DNA of 53,016 nucleotides, taken from Solitalea koreensis. GTDB lineage: Bacteria; Bacteroidota; Bacteroidia; Sphingobacteriales; Sphingobacteriaceae. The DNA lies in NCBI RefSeq assembly GCF_900182575.1, contig NZ_FXSZ01000012.1, forward strand, positions 1 to 53,016, read 5' to 3'. A program made the position numbers and the translations under genes. The notes under the pieces were generated by a model. It was not told the origin of the DNA. It ran no database searches and saw only the letters and a program-made list of their open reading frames with translations. This document shows, one piece after another, positions 25,304 to 34,040 of this stretch. The stretch's first letter is position 1, and each line of letters opens with the position of its first letter.

Positions 25304-25331
25304 AAGCGGAGGCTTGTCGTAGCCTCCGCTT
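25304..25331 (-). terminator. Stem-loop after the sugar dehydrogenase gene
   Basis: AAGCGGAGGCT and AGCCTCCGCTT pair perfectly (11 bp, 6-nt loop), 38 bp beyond the minus-strand stop at 25369. Confidence 0.6.
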
Positions 25332-25368
25332 AGTTCACAAGTAAATGTTTGAAATCAATTATTCACTT

Positions 25369-26586
25369 CTATTGAACTTTTAAAACCAAAATTCTATCAT
25401 CTCCTGCCATTGGCGTTCCTCTGCCATCCTGATTACTCGTAGCAATCCATAAATCGCCATTTGGAGCTTCTCTTACATCGCGTAAACGTCCATACTGGTT
25501 TTCTAAATGACGTTCTATTCTTAGTACTTTACGATTATTAGCAGGATCAAATACCACCCGGTATAAGCTTTGTCCTCTTAGTCCTGTAAAAACGGCTGAA
25601 CCCTTCCATTTGCCTTGGGTAATAAAGATGATGCCGCCAGGGGCCCAGGTGTAATTATCTCCGCTATAAATCAGAGGGTTTTGCATTCCGGCAGCAGTAA
25701 GAGTTCCATATATAGTAGGCCATCCATAATTTTTACCAGGTTCAATCAAGTTCAATTCATCACGGCAGCAGGCTGGTGTTCCAGATGGTCCATGCTCGGT
25801 GGAAAACAATAGATTGCTGCCCGGTTGCCAGGCCAAACCTTGAGGGTTTCGATGACCATAACTATAGACATATGAATTAGAGAAAGGGTTGTCCGTCGGA
25901 ATACTGCCATCTGAATTCAGTCGTAAAATCTTACCATTAAGAGAAGCTTTGTTTTGGGCTTCAGAAGGTTGATTGGCATCGCCAACACTCCAATACAATT
26001 TTCTATCCGGTCCGAACTTAACAGCGCCGCCATCGTGTATGGAGTTTGCGCTCACATTGTCGATCAGGATTTTATCTTCAATTCCTTTTTGAGCAGCATC
26101 TTCTTTTAATCGAACTAACCTTATGCTAAACTTTCCGGAGGCGTTGGTATAGGCATAGGCTACATATACATATTTATTGGTACTAAAATCAGGGTCGGCA
26201 GAAATGCCCATTAAACCTGATTCACCATTTTCTTTAACTATTGAAGTTAAATCCATCCATAGAGTGGGAGAGAGCGTGCCATTAGTAATAACACGAATCC
26301 TTCCTGGTCGTTCGGTTACTAGAACTCTACCGTCAGGCAGTGCCGCCATTTCCCAGGGAGTATCAAGGCCTGTTGCAAGAGTTGATACGATGAGTGTATA
26401 GGTGGTGTCAATTGGATTTATTGTAGTGTCAATTGGATTTATCGTAGTATCAATTGGATTTGTTGCAGTATCAGTTGGCTTTGTTGTTACAACTGTATCT
26501 GTTGGATTTATAGCATCCGTATCGATACTATCCTTTTTACATGTTGCCATCGTTAGTATGGCCAATAAAAAAAATAGCTTTTTCAT
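25369..26586 (-). CDS. PQQ-dependent sugar dehydrogenase-like lipoprotein
   Basis: The family (GSDH/sorbosone dehydrogenase) is a six-bladed beta-propeller that often uses PQQ to oxidise sugars in the periplasm. I chose ATG 26586 because it starts a lipoprotein signal MKKLFFLLAILTMATC. A Thr/Pro/Asp linker with repeated NPIDTT units (about residues 25-60) follows, then the propeller with LATGLDTPWEMAALPDGRVLVTERPG, HDGGAVKFGPDRKLYWSVGD and YGHRNPQGLAWQPG, all typical of the family. ACCRDELNLIEPGKNYGWP carries the conserved late motif. The protein is probably surface- or periplasm-anchored. The linker repeat is encoded by a 21-bp tandem array. Confidence 0.88.
   Translation of the reverse strand: MKKLFFLLAILTMATCKKDSIDTDAINPTDTVVTTKPTDTATNPIDTTINPIDTTINPIDTTYTLIVSTLATGLDTPWEMAALPDGRVLVTERPGRIRVITNGTLSPTLWMDLTSIVKENGESGLMGISADPDFSTNKYVYVAYAYTNASGKFSIRLVRLKEDAAQKGIEDKILIDNVSANSIHDGGAVKFGPDRKLYWSVGDANQPSEAQNKASLNGKILRLNSDGSIPTDNPFSNSYVYSYGHRNPQGLAWQPGSNLLFSTEHGPSGTPACCRDELNLIEPGKNYGWPTIYGTLTAAGMQNPLIYSGDNYTWAPGGIIFITQGKWKGSAVFTGLRGQSLYRVVFDPANNRKVLRIERHLENQYGRLRDVREAPNGDLWIATSNQDGRGTPMAGDDRILVLKVQ
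26405..26488. repeat. Four 21-bp tandem repeats inside the sugar dehydrogenase gene
   Basis: Units start at 26405, 26426, 26447 and 26468 (plus-strand GTGTCAATTGGATTTATTGTA and variants). On the coding strand each encodes one seven-residue linker unit such as TNPIDTT. It lies between lipobox and propeller. Confidence 0.8.
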
Positions 26587-26730
26587 AACGCCAAGTTTTA
26601 TTCTAAAAAATGGCGCAAAAAGTGAGCAAAAAAATCTAAAACTGTATTTCAGGCTTGATAGGGCCATTTTAATACAGTTTTCGATTCTAACTTTTTGTTA
26701 AAGTAAGAATAAGGGGATTTTATTACTCAA

Positions 26731-27609
26731 TTAAGCTAAAAGACTGGCGGCTCCAATTAATGCTGCTTCTTCGCCAAGGATAGCTTTTTGGATTTTAATG
26801 TCCTTTGAAACACTTTCGATTTCTTTAGTCGCAGGATCAATAAATAGCGGCCAGGCATTGGCGATATTACCACCAATAACGATGACCTCTGGATTATATT
26901 TCAGAACCAAAGGTTTTAGAAATTCGCCTAAAGCTGATCCAAATTCGTCAAAAACCAGTTTTGCCGTTTTGTCAATTTGAATTAAAGAACTTAATTCTTT
27001 TACATCGGCTACATTACGGCCGGATAAATCATAATATCTTTTTAAAAACCAACGTGTTGAAATGTAGTCTTCGGCAACTCCGTTACGAAAAGGAGAACAC
27101 CATAGTTCAGCATCTTTCGAATCATCATTGATCATTATGGCAGAACCGAGTCCTGTTCCTAACGTGATTCCGATTGAATTATGGGTGCCTTTTGCTGCGC
27201 CGTTAAATACTTCTCCTAGCAAAAAACAAGCAGCGTCATTCTTGAAAAATAGTTGGCCGGGCTGAATGTTGAGTCGTTGTGCTAAGTGCTCACGAAGGTT
27301 TAATTGATAGAGAGAAATATATTTCTTCTGATTCTCATCGTTAATAAGGCTAATCCCATTTTCATAATCAAATGGTCCCGGCATGGCAACACCTAAGCCT
27401 TTCACATTTTCTTTCCCGACCGTATTCATAGAAGCTTGTATGCATTCTGTCCATACCAATAAAATATGCTCAGCCTTGCCTTGTGAATTTACACGCATTC
27501 GGAATAGACTTTCCGGGAATATTTCCCCTGTTTCCAAGTTAATTGCTGCGCTTGTAATATGTGAACCACCAATATCTACACCTATTCCGTATTCTGATTG
27601 TTTTGTCAT
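26731..27609 (-). CDS. ROK-family sugar kinase
   Basis: ROK proteins phosphorylate hexoses such as glucose or act as sugar-responsive repressors. This one has no N-terminal HTH, so it is a kinase. It has IGVDIGGSHITSAAIN (phosphate-1 loop), VAMPGPFDYENG, FKNDAACFLLGE with the catalytic Asp, GITLGTGLGSAIM (phosphate-2) and VIVIGGNIANAW (adenosine). The usual ROK zinc motif C-x-C-G-x-x-G-C-x-E is not present: only a single Cys in ELWCSPF lies at that place. Length of 292 is normal. The minus-strand neighbours are an oxidoreductase and a sugar dehydrogenase, consistent with carbohydrate metabolism. Confidence 0.85.
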   Translation of the reverse strand: MTKQSEYGIGVDIGGSHITSAAINLETGEIFPESLFRMRVNSQGKAEHILLVWTECIQASMNTVGKENVKGLGVAMPGPFDYENGISLINDENQKKYISLYQLNLREHLAQRLNIQPGQLFFKNDAACFLLGEVFNGAAKGTHNSIGITLGTGLGSAIMINDDSKDAELWCSPFRNGVAEDYISTRWFLKRYYDLSGRNVADVKELSSLIQIDKTAKLVFDEFGSALGEFLKPLVLKYNPEVIVIGGNIANAWPLFIDPATKEIESVSKDIKIQKAILGEEAALIGAASLLA

Positions 27610-27635
27610 GTTTAATTTTAATGTATAAAAGGTTG

Positions 27636-28685
27636 CTATCTAATAGCTATAATTCTCTTTTCATGCTGACTTTGATAACAGGCTTCAATAAGCTCTATCC
27701 CAAGTAATGCATCTTGAGGTTCAATAGGTGCTTTTTTGCCTTCCCGAATTGACTCATATAAAGCATTATAAAAGTCCATATAATTTGAGGGAGGAGTTTT
27801 GAGGTGTTTGCGAACTTGTTTTCCGTTGATTTCAGCGTTTAATAATCCCCATTGCTTTTTGGGCTCAATACCATAACCTTCGTCAGTAGGTAACATGCCA
27901 GCTTTTAGGGAATCTTCTTGTAGGTTCATTCTGTTTTTACGGAAAGAACCCATCGTTCCATTAAGCACATATCCGGGCCCTTCTTCTTTTACCAGCATAC
28001 TGCTTCGAAGCCTTAAACGGAAGCGAGGATAAAAGAACAGAACATCAAAATAATCATCAATTAATGAGTTGTCTCGGGTTGTTCGAATATCAGCGAAAAC
28101 GGTTTCCGGCTTTCCAAACAATACAAGTGCCTGGTCAAAAATATGAGTGCCTAATTCATAAAGTAAACCTGATCCCGGTCCGATTAATTCCTTGTGTTTT
28201 TTTACATTAAGCGTACGGCGGTATCGTTCAAAACGAAATTCAGCATCAACTAAACGGCCCAAAACTCCATTGTCGATAACCTCTTTGATTATTTTAAAAT
28301 CACCGTCCCAGCGTCGGTTATGAAATACGGTGAGAACTTTATGCCGTACTTTGGCCAAATTAATAAGCTCATTTCCTTCTTCTACAGAATTTGAAAATGG
28401 TTTTTCAATAAGTACATGTTTACCCGCTTTTAATGCTCTTGCTGCAAAATCGAAATGGGTATTGTTGGGTGTATTTACAACAATAAGTTCCAATTCCGGA
28501 TCATCAAAGAGCTCCTGTACATCCTTATAATGTTTAATTGACGGATATTTTGCAATAGCCCGATCAGAATGACGTTCAACCACAGCATGAAGCTCAAACC
28601 CTTCTGAGCATGAGATTAAGGGTGCATGAAATACTTCGCCTGAAGAGCCAAATGAACAAAGTCCGGTTTTTATAGGGGTAATCAT
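27636..28685 (-). CDS. Gfo/Idh/MocA-family NAD(P)-dependent oxidoreductase
   Basis: The family oxidises or reduces sugars and polyols. I chose ATG 28685 (MITPIKTGLCSFGSSGEVFHAPL), which starts a Rossmann fold directly. ELIVVNTPNNTHFDFAARALKAGKHVLIEKPFS gives the conserved EKP motif (about residues 95-100). HNRRWDGDF and the C-terminal beta-sheet domain with GSGLLYELGTHIFDQALVLFG follow. The 349-residue length is normal. The open frame extends upstream to 28817, but that part overlaps the next gene and does not look conserved. It sits 26 bp upstream of the ROK kinase gene, so the two are likely an operon. Confidence 0.87.
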   Translation of the reverse strand: MITPIKTGLCSFGSSGEVFHAPLISCSEGFELHAVVERHSDRAIAKYPSIKHYKDVQELFDDPELELIVVNTPNNTHFDFAARALKAGKHVLIEKPFSNSVEEGNELINLAKVRHKVLTVFHNRRWDGDFKIIKEVIDNGVLGRLVDAEFRFERYRRTLNVKKHKELIGPGSGLLYELGTHIFDQALVLFGKPETVFADIRTTRDNSLIDDYFDVLFFYPRFRLRLRSSMLVKEEGPGYVLNGTMGSFRKNRMNLQEDSLKAGMLPTDEGYGIEPKKQWGLLNAEINGKQVRKHLKTPPSNYMDFYNALYESIREGKKAPIEPQDALLGIELIEACYQSQHEKRIIAIR

Positions 28686-28749
28686 GTTGTTGTGCTGTAT
28701 TATCAAAAATAAAAAAGAAGAGCAAAGGGAGTCTAAGGTGAAACTGGAA

Positions 28750-29331
28750 TTATTTTTTACGTGGTTTTGCCGGAAAATGCTTGAAAATTTTTTCAATCGC
28801 TTTTTGTAAGCGTTCATCTAATTTTCTGGTTTTTGCAAGCGCATTTCCTGATTTTCCAGACCAAATAATCTTACGGGTTTGTAAATCAATGGTTTCAATT
28901 AATAAAGTGCCTTCCTCATACTCAACTGAATGATCGGCTAACGCAGAGTATTCAGGACTCACATTTATATACATACCTGGAAAGTCATTTTTCTTATACC
29001 TTTTATTAAAATCAATGCCTCTTTTTATTGGGCTGTTGTATTTATACCCATTTTTATTTTGAACCATGGTGTAACAGCGAATCAACAAATCGGGATTTTG
29101 AGTATCGATCATCATCCCGTGAGCATTAAGCTGCGTGTTGGAATAAACAAACACAGACTTAATCAACTTTTTTCTGTCGATAGCAGAGTTTTTGATGGTA
29201 TCAGTAGGGGGGAGCCATGCATAGCTTTTATAAGTAGAAAAATCAGCTTTTAGGTGTTTGTCGGTTGAAATTTGATAAGATGTACAACCTGTTGTAACAA
29301 TTAGTAAAACAAGAAGTGTACTATTTCTCAT
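28750..29331 (-). CDS. DUF4136 lipoprotein
   Basis: The 193-residue protein begins MRNSTLLVLLIVTTGC, a lipoprotein signal with Cys near residue 16. The mature part has the DUF4136 pattern: DFSTYKSYAWLP, a helix-rich segment, NPDLLIRCYTMV, EEGTLLIETIDLQTRKIIWSGKSGN and a C-terminal KAIEKIFKHFPAKPRKK. DUF4136 is an outer-membrane- or periplasm-associated family without a known reaction. It lies 64 bp upstream of the oxidoreductase start in the same direction. Confidence 0.85.
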   Translation of the reverse strand: MRNSTLLVLLIVTTGCTSYQISTDKHLKADFSTYKSYAWLPPTDTIKNSAIDRKKLIKSVFVYSNTQLNAHGMMIDTQNPDLLIRCYTMVQNKNGYKYNSPIKRGIDFNKRYKKNDFPGMYINVSPEYSALADHSVEYEEGTLLIETIDLQTRKIIWSGKSGNALAKTRKLDERLQKAIEKIFKHFPAKPRKK

Positions 29332-29640
29332 GCTTAATTTAGACCTTTTTTCTGAAGTAATTATTCGTGAGTTAATAGCTTTAAAAGGCAGTCATGAATG
29401 TTTTGCATTTTGCTTTTTAATGCCTATCAATTCCGATAATTATCGGGACGCCATTAACGTTCACGCCCGTGGCCGAGTTTCGGTCTTCGGGTTTTTCATG
29501 CTGAAAATAATGTAATAAATGCAATTGTACAAATGAATCAATTAATGGGCCACTTATATATTGATTGTGAGTACAAAATGAATTACGGTTTGGACCAAGG
29601 TAAAGTGATTATTTAAGGAAAAGGTTTTTACATTTGCACG
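29332..29640. other. Gene-free divergent interval with a 14-bp palindrome
   Basis: This gap between divergent genes contains CCGATAATTATCGG at 29433-29446, a perfect palindrome of a kind common between genes in Bacteroidota. It may be part of a longer repeat to about 29510. The right end holds the promoter of the DUF6660-like gene (29629-29636). No coding frame is convincing. Confidence 0.5.
29629..29636 (+). promoter_or_regulatory. -7 promoter element of the DUF6660-like cassette
   Basis: TACATTTG matches TAnnTTTG and ends only 4 bp before the GTG start at 29641, so the transcript is probably leaderless. No clear -33 TTTG at 19 nt. Confidence 0.6.
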
Positions 29641-29967
29641 GTGAAGTACCTGTTGTACATATGGACTTTTTGGGTAATGGTTTTATCAGTTACTCCTTGT
29701 TGTGCTTGGGATCATTGTGATTCTGAGGATACTGTGACGACTATTAAAGGAAATGATAAAAAATCTCACACCAATGACGAAACAGGCAAAGGAACTTGTT
29801 CTCCATTTTTCGCCTGTTCATCGTGTAGTGGTTTTGTAACTAATGCCGCTGTAAGTATTATAATTGAGCTGCCTTCCATTAATCCGGTACCTCTTTTAGT
29901 GAAATACATTAACCATTACAGTCTTCAACGTTCTAATCCCATCTGGCAACCACCTCAATTAAGCTAA
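29641..29967 (+). CDS. Small Cys-rich exported protein (DUF6660-like)
   Basis: The start is GTG 29641. The 108 residues begin with a hydrophobic signal (MKYLLYIWTFWVMVLSVTPCCAW) followed by a Cys/His/Asp cluster (CCAWDHCDSED) and a second CSPFFACSSCSG, seven cysteines in all. The C-terminus is PPQLS. This resembles the small DUF6660 proteins that precede TonB receptors in Bacteroidota; a role in metal handling is inferred from the clustered Cys and His. It is 60 bp upstream of the receptor. Confidence 0.7.
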   Translation: MKYLLYIWTFWVMVLSVTPCCAWDHCDSEDTVTTIKGNDKKSHTNDETGKGTCSPFFACSSCSGFVTNAAVSIIIELPSINPVPLLVKYINHYSLQRSNPIWQPPQLS

Positions 29968-30027
29968 TTCCATAGTTTAATTTCTAAGATCCATTGGATC
30001 AATTCTATCGTTTTAACTTTTCATTTT

Positions 30028-32223
30028 ATGAGGAAGATATTTATTTTATTGCTGCTCATGGGCATGAGCAATTTACTTTACGCGCAAAATTCTCTGAGAA
30101 TTACTATACGCTCAGCTGAAAAGAACGAACCATTGGCAGGAGTGACAACTTTGATTAAAGGTTTAAATCGTTCTGCATATTCAGATCATGAAGGTATATT
30201 AATCTTGAAAAACGTCCCCTCCGGCAAACAAATACTGGAGTTCAAATTATTAGGCTTCAAATCAAAAATCGACACCGTTGTTGTTTCAGAAAATAAAACT
30301 ACCGAACATAAAGTAGTACTTAATCCAGAGCAGGAAGAAATTGAAGAAGTCGTTGTAAGCACAACGCGACGCAGCCGTAGTATCTCTGACTTGCCTACAC
30401 GTGTAGAGGCAATTAGTGGTGAGGAGCTCGCTGAAAAGGCCAATATGAAGCCGGGAAGTATTCAAATGTTGTTGGCTGAGAGTACAGGTATCCAGGTGCA
30501 ACAAACTTCTGCTACTTCGGCTAATGCAACCATCAGAATTCAGGGTATGGACGGCCGATATACGCAATTACTTAAAGACGGTTTTCCGGTTTACTCAGGG
30601 TTTGCCAGCGGGTTAAGCATAATGCAAATTCCACCACTCGACCTTAGTCAGGTGGAAGTAATAAAAGGATCGGCTTCAACCTTGTATGGCGGCGGAGCCA
30701 TTGCAGGTTTGGTGAATATGATCAGCCGACGGCCAGAAGCTGAACCTGAATATAGTTTTATGTTTAACGGAACTTCGGCTAAAGGTTTTGACGCAAGCGG
30801 GTTTTATGCGAGTCAATATGGTAAAACCGGTGTTACAACCTATGCGGCCGTTAATCTTCAAAAAGCGTATGATCCATCAAATACCGGATTTTCTGCTATT
30901 CCCCAATTCAGCCGTTTTACAATTAACCCAAGGCTTTACCAACGCTTATCGTCTAACCAGAAACTAATGGTGGGGATCGATGCTTCTACAGAAAATCGCC
31001 TGGGTGGTTATATGAATTATATTTCCGGAGATAGGAATGAGAGCAGTTATTATGAACGTAATCTGTCAAAACGGATAGGGAGTCAATTATGTTACGATAA
31101 TTCGCTAAAAGGAAATACCCATCTTCAAATCAAAAATGCTTTTAGTTGGTTTGATCGCAGTATCGACTATCGTGATCATCAGTTTTATGGCAATCAGTTG
31201 TTAAGTTTTTCGGAATTGACTTTAGCGGGAACCACCAAGGGTATGGATTGGGTAACAGGTTTGAACTTATCAACCGAAAAATTCAATCAGCAAAAAATAC
31301 AATCAGGTTCAAAACTTAATATGCATCAGATTTCGACTGGGGGTTTTGTTCAGAATACTATAAAGTTTAAAGATTGGTTTAGTTTAGAAGGAGGCTTGCG
31401 TACGGATGTAGTGAACTGGAGAAGCATTTATCATGAACAACGCACCGAAGTTTTTGTACTGCCAAGAGTTTCTGCTTTTTTCCGTATGGCTCAATATTTA
31501 ACATCAAGGTTAGGCGGTGGTTTAGGTTATAAAACACCAACTATATTTACTGAAGATGCTGAAAAAATTGGATTCAGAAATCTCAATCCAATTGATCCGT
31601 CAAAAGTCAAATCCGAACACTCCTATGGATTGAACTGTGATTTTAATTATCGAGGTATTATTGCTGATAAGATCACTGTATCGCTCAACCAATTGTTCTA
31701 TTATACCTATCTAAATAATCCATTAGTTCTTTCTGATTCATCAGGAATTGGCTCTTTTTCATATGCTAATGCCAACGGACATATTGATAGTCGTGGTTTC
31801 GAAACAAATTTAAAATTGGGTTACAATGAGTTGAAATTGTTTTTAGGCTATAGTTTTACAGATGCAAAAGATCATTTTAATGCTATTCAAGTAATAAAAA
31901 AGCTTACCCCAAAACATCGCATTAATACTGTTTTGATGTATGAAAAAGAAGGGAGCTTCAGAATGGGTTTAGAAGCTTATTATTTCAGTGAGCAGTTACT
32001 CAACAATGGTAATAAAGGGCAACCTTATTGGGTTTGCGGTTTTATGGCCGAAAAGAAATTCTCACATTTTGGTTTATTTATCAACTTCGAAAACTTTACC
32101 GATATCCGCCAGACTAAATTTAGTACGGTTTATTCAGGAACGCCTGATGCTCCTGTTTTTGCAGATGTTTACGCACCTTTAGATGGTTTTGTGGTAAACG
32201 GAGGGGCTAAGCTTAGTTTTTAA
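30028..32223 (+). CDS. TonB-dependent outer-membrane receptor (metal or metallophore uptake)
   Basis: The 731 residues comprise a signal peptide (MRKIFILLLLMGMSNLLYAQ), a carboxypeptidase-like domain (about 24-100), the TonB-box-like EEVVVSTTRRSRS, a plug with IQMLLAESTGIQVQQTS, IRIQGMDGRYTQLLKDGFPVYSG and VEVIKGSASTLYGGGAIAGLVN, and a barrel ending VNGGAKLSF. A Cys-rich protein upstream and a COG0523 GTPase downstream suggest that its ligand is a metal or a metallophore. A strong terminator follows at 32238, so the GTPase has its own promoter. Confidence 0.9.
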   Translation: MRKIFILLLLMGMSNLLYAQNSLRITIRSAEKNEPLAGVTTLIKGLNRSAYSDHEGILILKNVPSGKQILEFKLLGFKSKIDTVVVSENKTTEHKVVLNPEQEEIEEVVVSTTRRSRSISDLPTRVEAISGEELAEKANMKPGSIQMLLAESTGIQVQQTSATSANATIRIQGMDGRYTQLLKDGFPVYSGFASGLSIMQIPPLDLSQVEVIKGSASTLYGGGAIAGLVNMISRRPEAEPEYSFMFNGTSAKGFDASGFYASQYGKTGVTTYAAVNLQKAYDPSNTGFSAIPQFSRFTINPRLYQRLSSNQKLMVGIDASTENRLGGYMNYISGDRNESSYYERNLSKRIGSQLCYDNSLKGNTHLQIKNAFSWFDRSIDYRDHQFYGNQLLSFSELTLAGTTKGMDWVTGLNLSTEKFNQQKIQSGSKLNMHQISTGGFVQNTIKFKDWFSLEGGLRTDVVNWRSIYHEQRTEVFVLPRVSAFFRMAQYLTSRLGGGLGYKTPTIFTEDAEKIGFRNLNPIDPSKVKSEHSYGLNCDFNYRGIIADKITVSLNQLFYYTYLNNPLVLSDSSGIGSFSYANANGHIDSRGFETNLKLGYNELKLFLGYSFTDAKDHFNAIQVIKKLTPKHRINTVLMYEKEGSFRMGLEAYYFSEQLLNNGNKGQPYWVCGFMAEKKFSHFGLFINFENFTDIRQTKFSTVYSGTPDAPVFADVYAPLDGFVVNGGAKLSF

Positions 32224-32237
32224 TAAGTAAATCAGAT

Positions 32238-32274
32238 AAAACACAGCCCTGCTTTTTTGCAACGGCTGTGTTTT
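32238..32274 (+). terminator. Intrinsic terminator after the receptor
   Basis: AAAACACAGCC and GGCTGTGTTTT pair perfectly (11 bp) around a 15-nt loop, 14 bp after the stop. Confidence 0.75.
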
Positions 32275-32411
32275 ATTATTTACTGTTTTATTCTAATTTC
32301 CATACTTTTGATTCCACTCAGTCCGCGGTTAAATAGTTTTCAGGCTGACGACCGTGACGCTCAATTGTGCCATACTGAGTGAGTCGAAGCTGTATCGTCA
32401 AAGTATTTTTC

Positions 32412-32419
32412 TAATTTTG
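32412..32419 (+). promoter_or_regulatory. -7 promoter element of the COG0523 gene
   Basis: TAATTTTG ends 6 bp before the ATG at 32426; the mRNA is likely leaderless. The upstream -33 region is not consensus. Confidence 0.55.
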
Positions 32420-32425
32420 CCCCTC

Positions 32426-33406
32426 ATGTTAAATGATCACCATCCCATTCCTGTTACTATACTCACGGGCTTTTTAGGCGCCGGAAAAACTACTTTGCTT
32501 AATCATCTCATCAAACAAAATCCTGAAGTTAAAATTGCGATTCTGGAGAATGAGTTCGGAGAAATCGGTATTGACAGTGAACTGGTAACGAGTACCAGCG
32601 ATGATATTTTTGAACTTTCCAACGGTTGCATTTGCTGTTCAATGAATGGGGAGTTCGGTGAGGTGCTTCAGCGTTTGATGCAAATGGATAAAAAGTTCGA
32701 TCATTTGGTGATAGAAACTACCGGCATTGCTGATCCTGCTGCTGTTGCCGCTGCATTTATAGGCGATAATCTGATTCAATCGAATTTCAGGCTGGATAGT
32801 GTAATCTGTTTGGTGGATGTGCAAAATGTTGAAGCTATGTTGAAGGATAGGGAAGAAGGGAGTAAACAGATCGCTTTTTCGGATTTGATTGTTATTAATA
32901 AAGCGGATACCGCAACAGAAGATCAACTTCAATCGATTGTTGCGACCATAAAAAAAGTTAACCCTTTTGCTGATTGTGTGCAAGCTGAATTTGGCGCCCA
33001 AACCCAATATGATCTTCTTAATCTTGGTTCGTACAAAGTGCGCGAAGTGGAAAATAGAATGCGTTTTGTGGCCATGAATCACGAAAATGTGCACAATGAA
33101 ATCGTTTCGCACAGTTTTACATTCGAACAGCCCTTTGATCTGCTTAAATTCAGACACTGGTTAAATGTTCTGTTGATGATTCAGGGAGAAAGTTTTTACA
33201 GGGTGAAAGGCGTGTTGAATTTCGAAGGAATGGATGAGCGCTGTATTGTTCAATCGGTGAGAAATAACGCGGCGATTACCTTAGGAACGGATTGGCAGGA
33301 TGGCATGGTTCGAACCAGCAAAATAGTTTTTATCGGTAAAAAACTGCGCCGTGATATTATTGAAAAAGGACTTAAAAACTGCCTAAGCACGATTTCATTT
33401 ATATAG
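32426..33406 (+). CDS. CobW/COG0523-family GTP-binding metallochaperone
   Basis: G3E GTPases of this family insert or traffic metal ions (zinc, cobalt). The 326 residues start MLNDHHPIP, then Walker A GFLGAGKTTLL (about 13-23), a switch region ENEFGEIGIDSEL, the metal-binding GCICC (about 68-72), ETTGIADPAAVA and the guanine-specificity NKAD. A C-terminal CobW_C-type domain follows. I chose ATG 32426 because a -7 promoter element ends at 32419. The neighbouring receptor suggests metal limitation as the context. The gene is convergent with DUF1697 and overlaps it by 8 bp. Confidence 0.9.
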   Translation: MLNDHHPIPVTILTGFLGAGKTTLLNHLIKQNPEVKIAILENEFGEIGIDSELVTSTSDDIFELSNGCICCSMNGEFGEVLQRLMQMDKKFDHLVIETTGIADPAAVAAAFIGDNLIQSNFRLDSVICLVDVQNVEAMLKDREEGSKQIAFSDLIVINKADTATEDQLQSIVATIKKVNPFADCVQAEFGAQTQYDLLNLGSYKVREVENRMRFVAMNHENVHNEIVSHSFTFEQPFDLLKFRHWLNVLLMIQGESFYRVKGVLNFEGMDERCIVQSVRNNAAITLGTDWQDGMVRTSKIVFIGKKLRRDIIEKGLKNCLSTISFI

Positions 33407-33938
33407 TTTGAGCAATCTCGTAAAGTTTATTCACTGTTTTCCAGTTGCGGGTGGTAGCGGTCACCTTCAGTTTGTTTTCAAAAAAGGTGTTGTTTAATTT
33501 AGTGTTCCCGTAACCCTCCGGGCACGATAGGTAAACTGTTTTACCCGAAATAATAAACCGATCGGGTTCATAATTGATATTCTTTAGCTTTTCCAAATTG
33601 TCTGATTTGGGCTGTTCAGTTAGGAACGTAACGTGGAGTTTATCCGGATCGACATCTTTCTGATTAAGAAAAGGATTTTCTTCTACTACTTTCTGAAGTT
33701 CACTCACCGTTAGTGTTAATACCGGCACATGAAAATCAAATTGTTCAAAAATCTTTTGTTCAATCCGCATCGAGAGGTCATTGCTCTGCTCGCTTTTAAA
33801 AACGACGTTTCCGCTTTGAATGTAAGTTTGAACGGTTTTGAAATTTAAATCCTCGTACAAAGCTTTTAACTCTGCCATCGGAACTTTTTTATGCCCGCTT
33901 ACATTGATGCCTCGTAAAATTGAGATGATGGTTTCCAT
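33399..33938 (-). CDS. DUF1697 protein
   Basis: The 179-residue protein opens METIISILRGINVSGHKKVPMAELKALYEDLNF, the family signature LRGINV-G-x-x-x-PM, followed by VQTYIQSGNVVFKS and a C-terminal TTRNWKTVNKL. DUF1697 has no known reaction; it is a common cytosolic protein with a ferredoxin-like fold. The 3' end overlaps the convergent COG0523 gene by 8 bp. Confidence 0.88.
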   Translation of the reverse strand: METIISILRGINVSGHKKVPMAELKALYEDLNFKTVQTYIQSGNVVFKSEQSNDLSMRIEQKIFEQFDFHVPVLTLTVSELQKVVEENPFLNQKDVDPDKLHVTFLTEQPKSDNLEKLKNINYEPDRFIISGKTVYLSCPEGYGNTKLNNTFFENKLKVTATTRNWKTVNKLYEIAQTI

Positions 33939-34000
33939 AAAGTAAGTTCAATAAAAAACAAAGAATAGTGAGGCTGACTCAAGCTAAGCTTTATTCAGAA

Positions 34001-34031
34001 CTACGAAGTCACCCTGTGGAAGACTTCGTAG
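34001..34031. repeat. Intergenic palindrome
   Basis: CTACGAAGTC (34001-34010) and GACTTCGTAG (34022-34031) pair perfectly and are followed by a G6 run, 9 bp before the Mrr gene's stop. It may serve as its terminator or be a REP-like copy. Confidence 0.5.
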
Positions 34032-34040
34032 AACGGGGGG

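Noticed and set aside
26402..26701. Plus-strand frame with repeated VSIGFIV units
   Set aside because: It is the antisense reading of the 21-bp tandem repeat in the sugar dehydrogenase gene.
29330..29515. 61-codon frame in the 29.3-29.6 kb gap
   Set aside because: It runs through the CCGATAATTATCGG palindromic repeat, overlaps the DUF4136 start and has no recognisable start context or domain.
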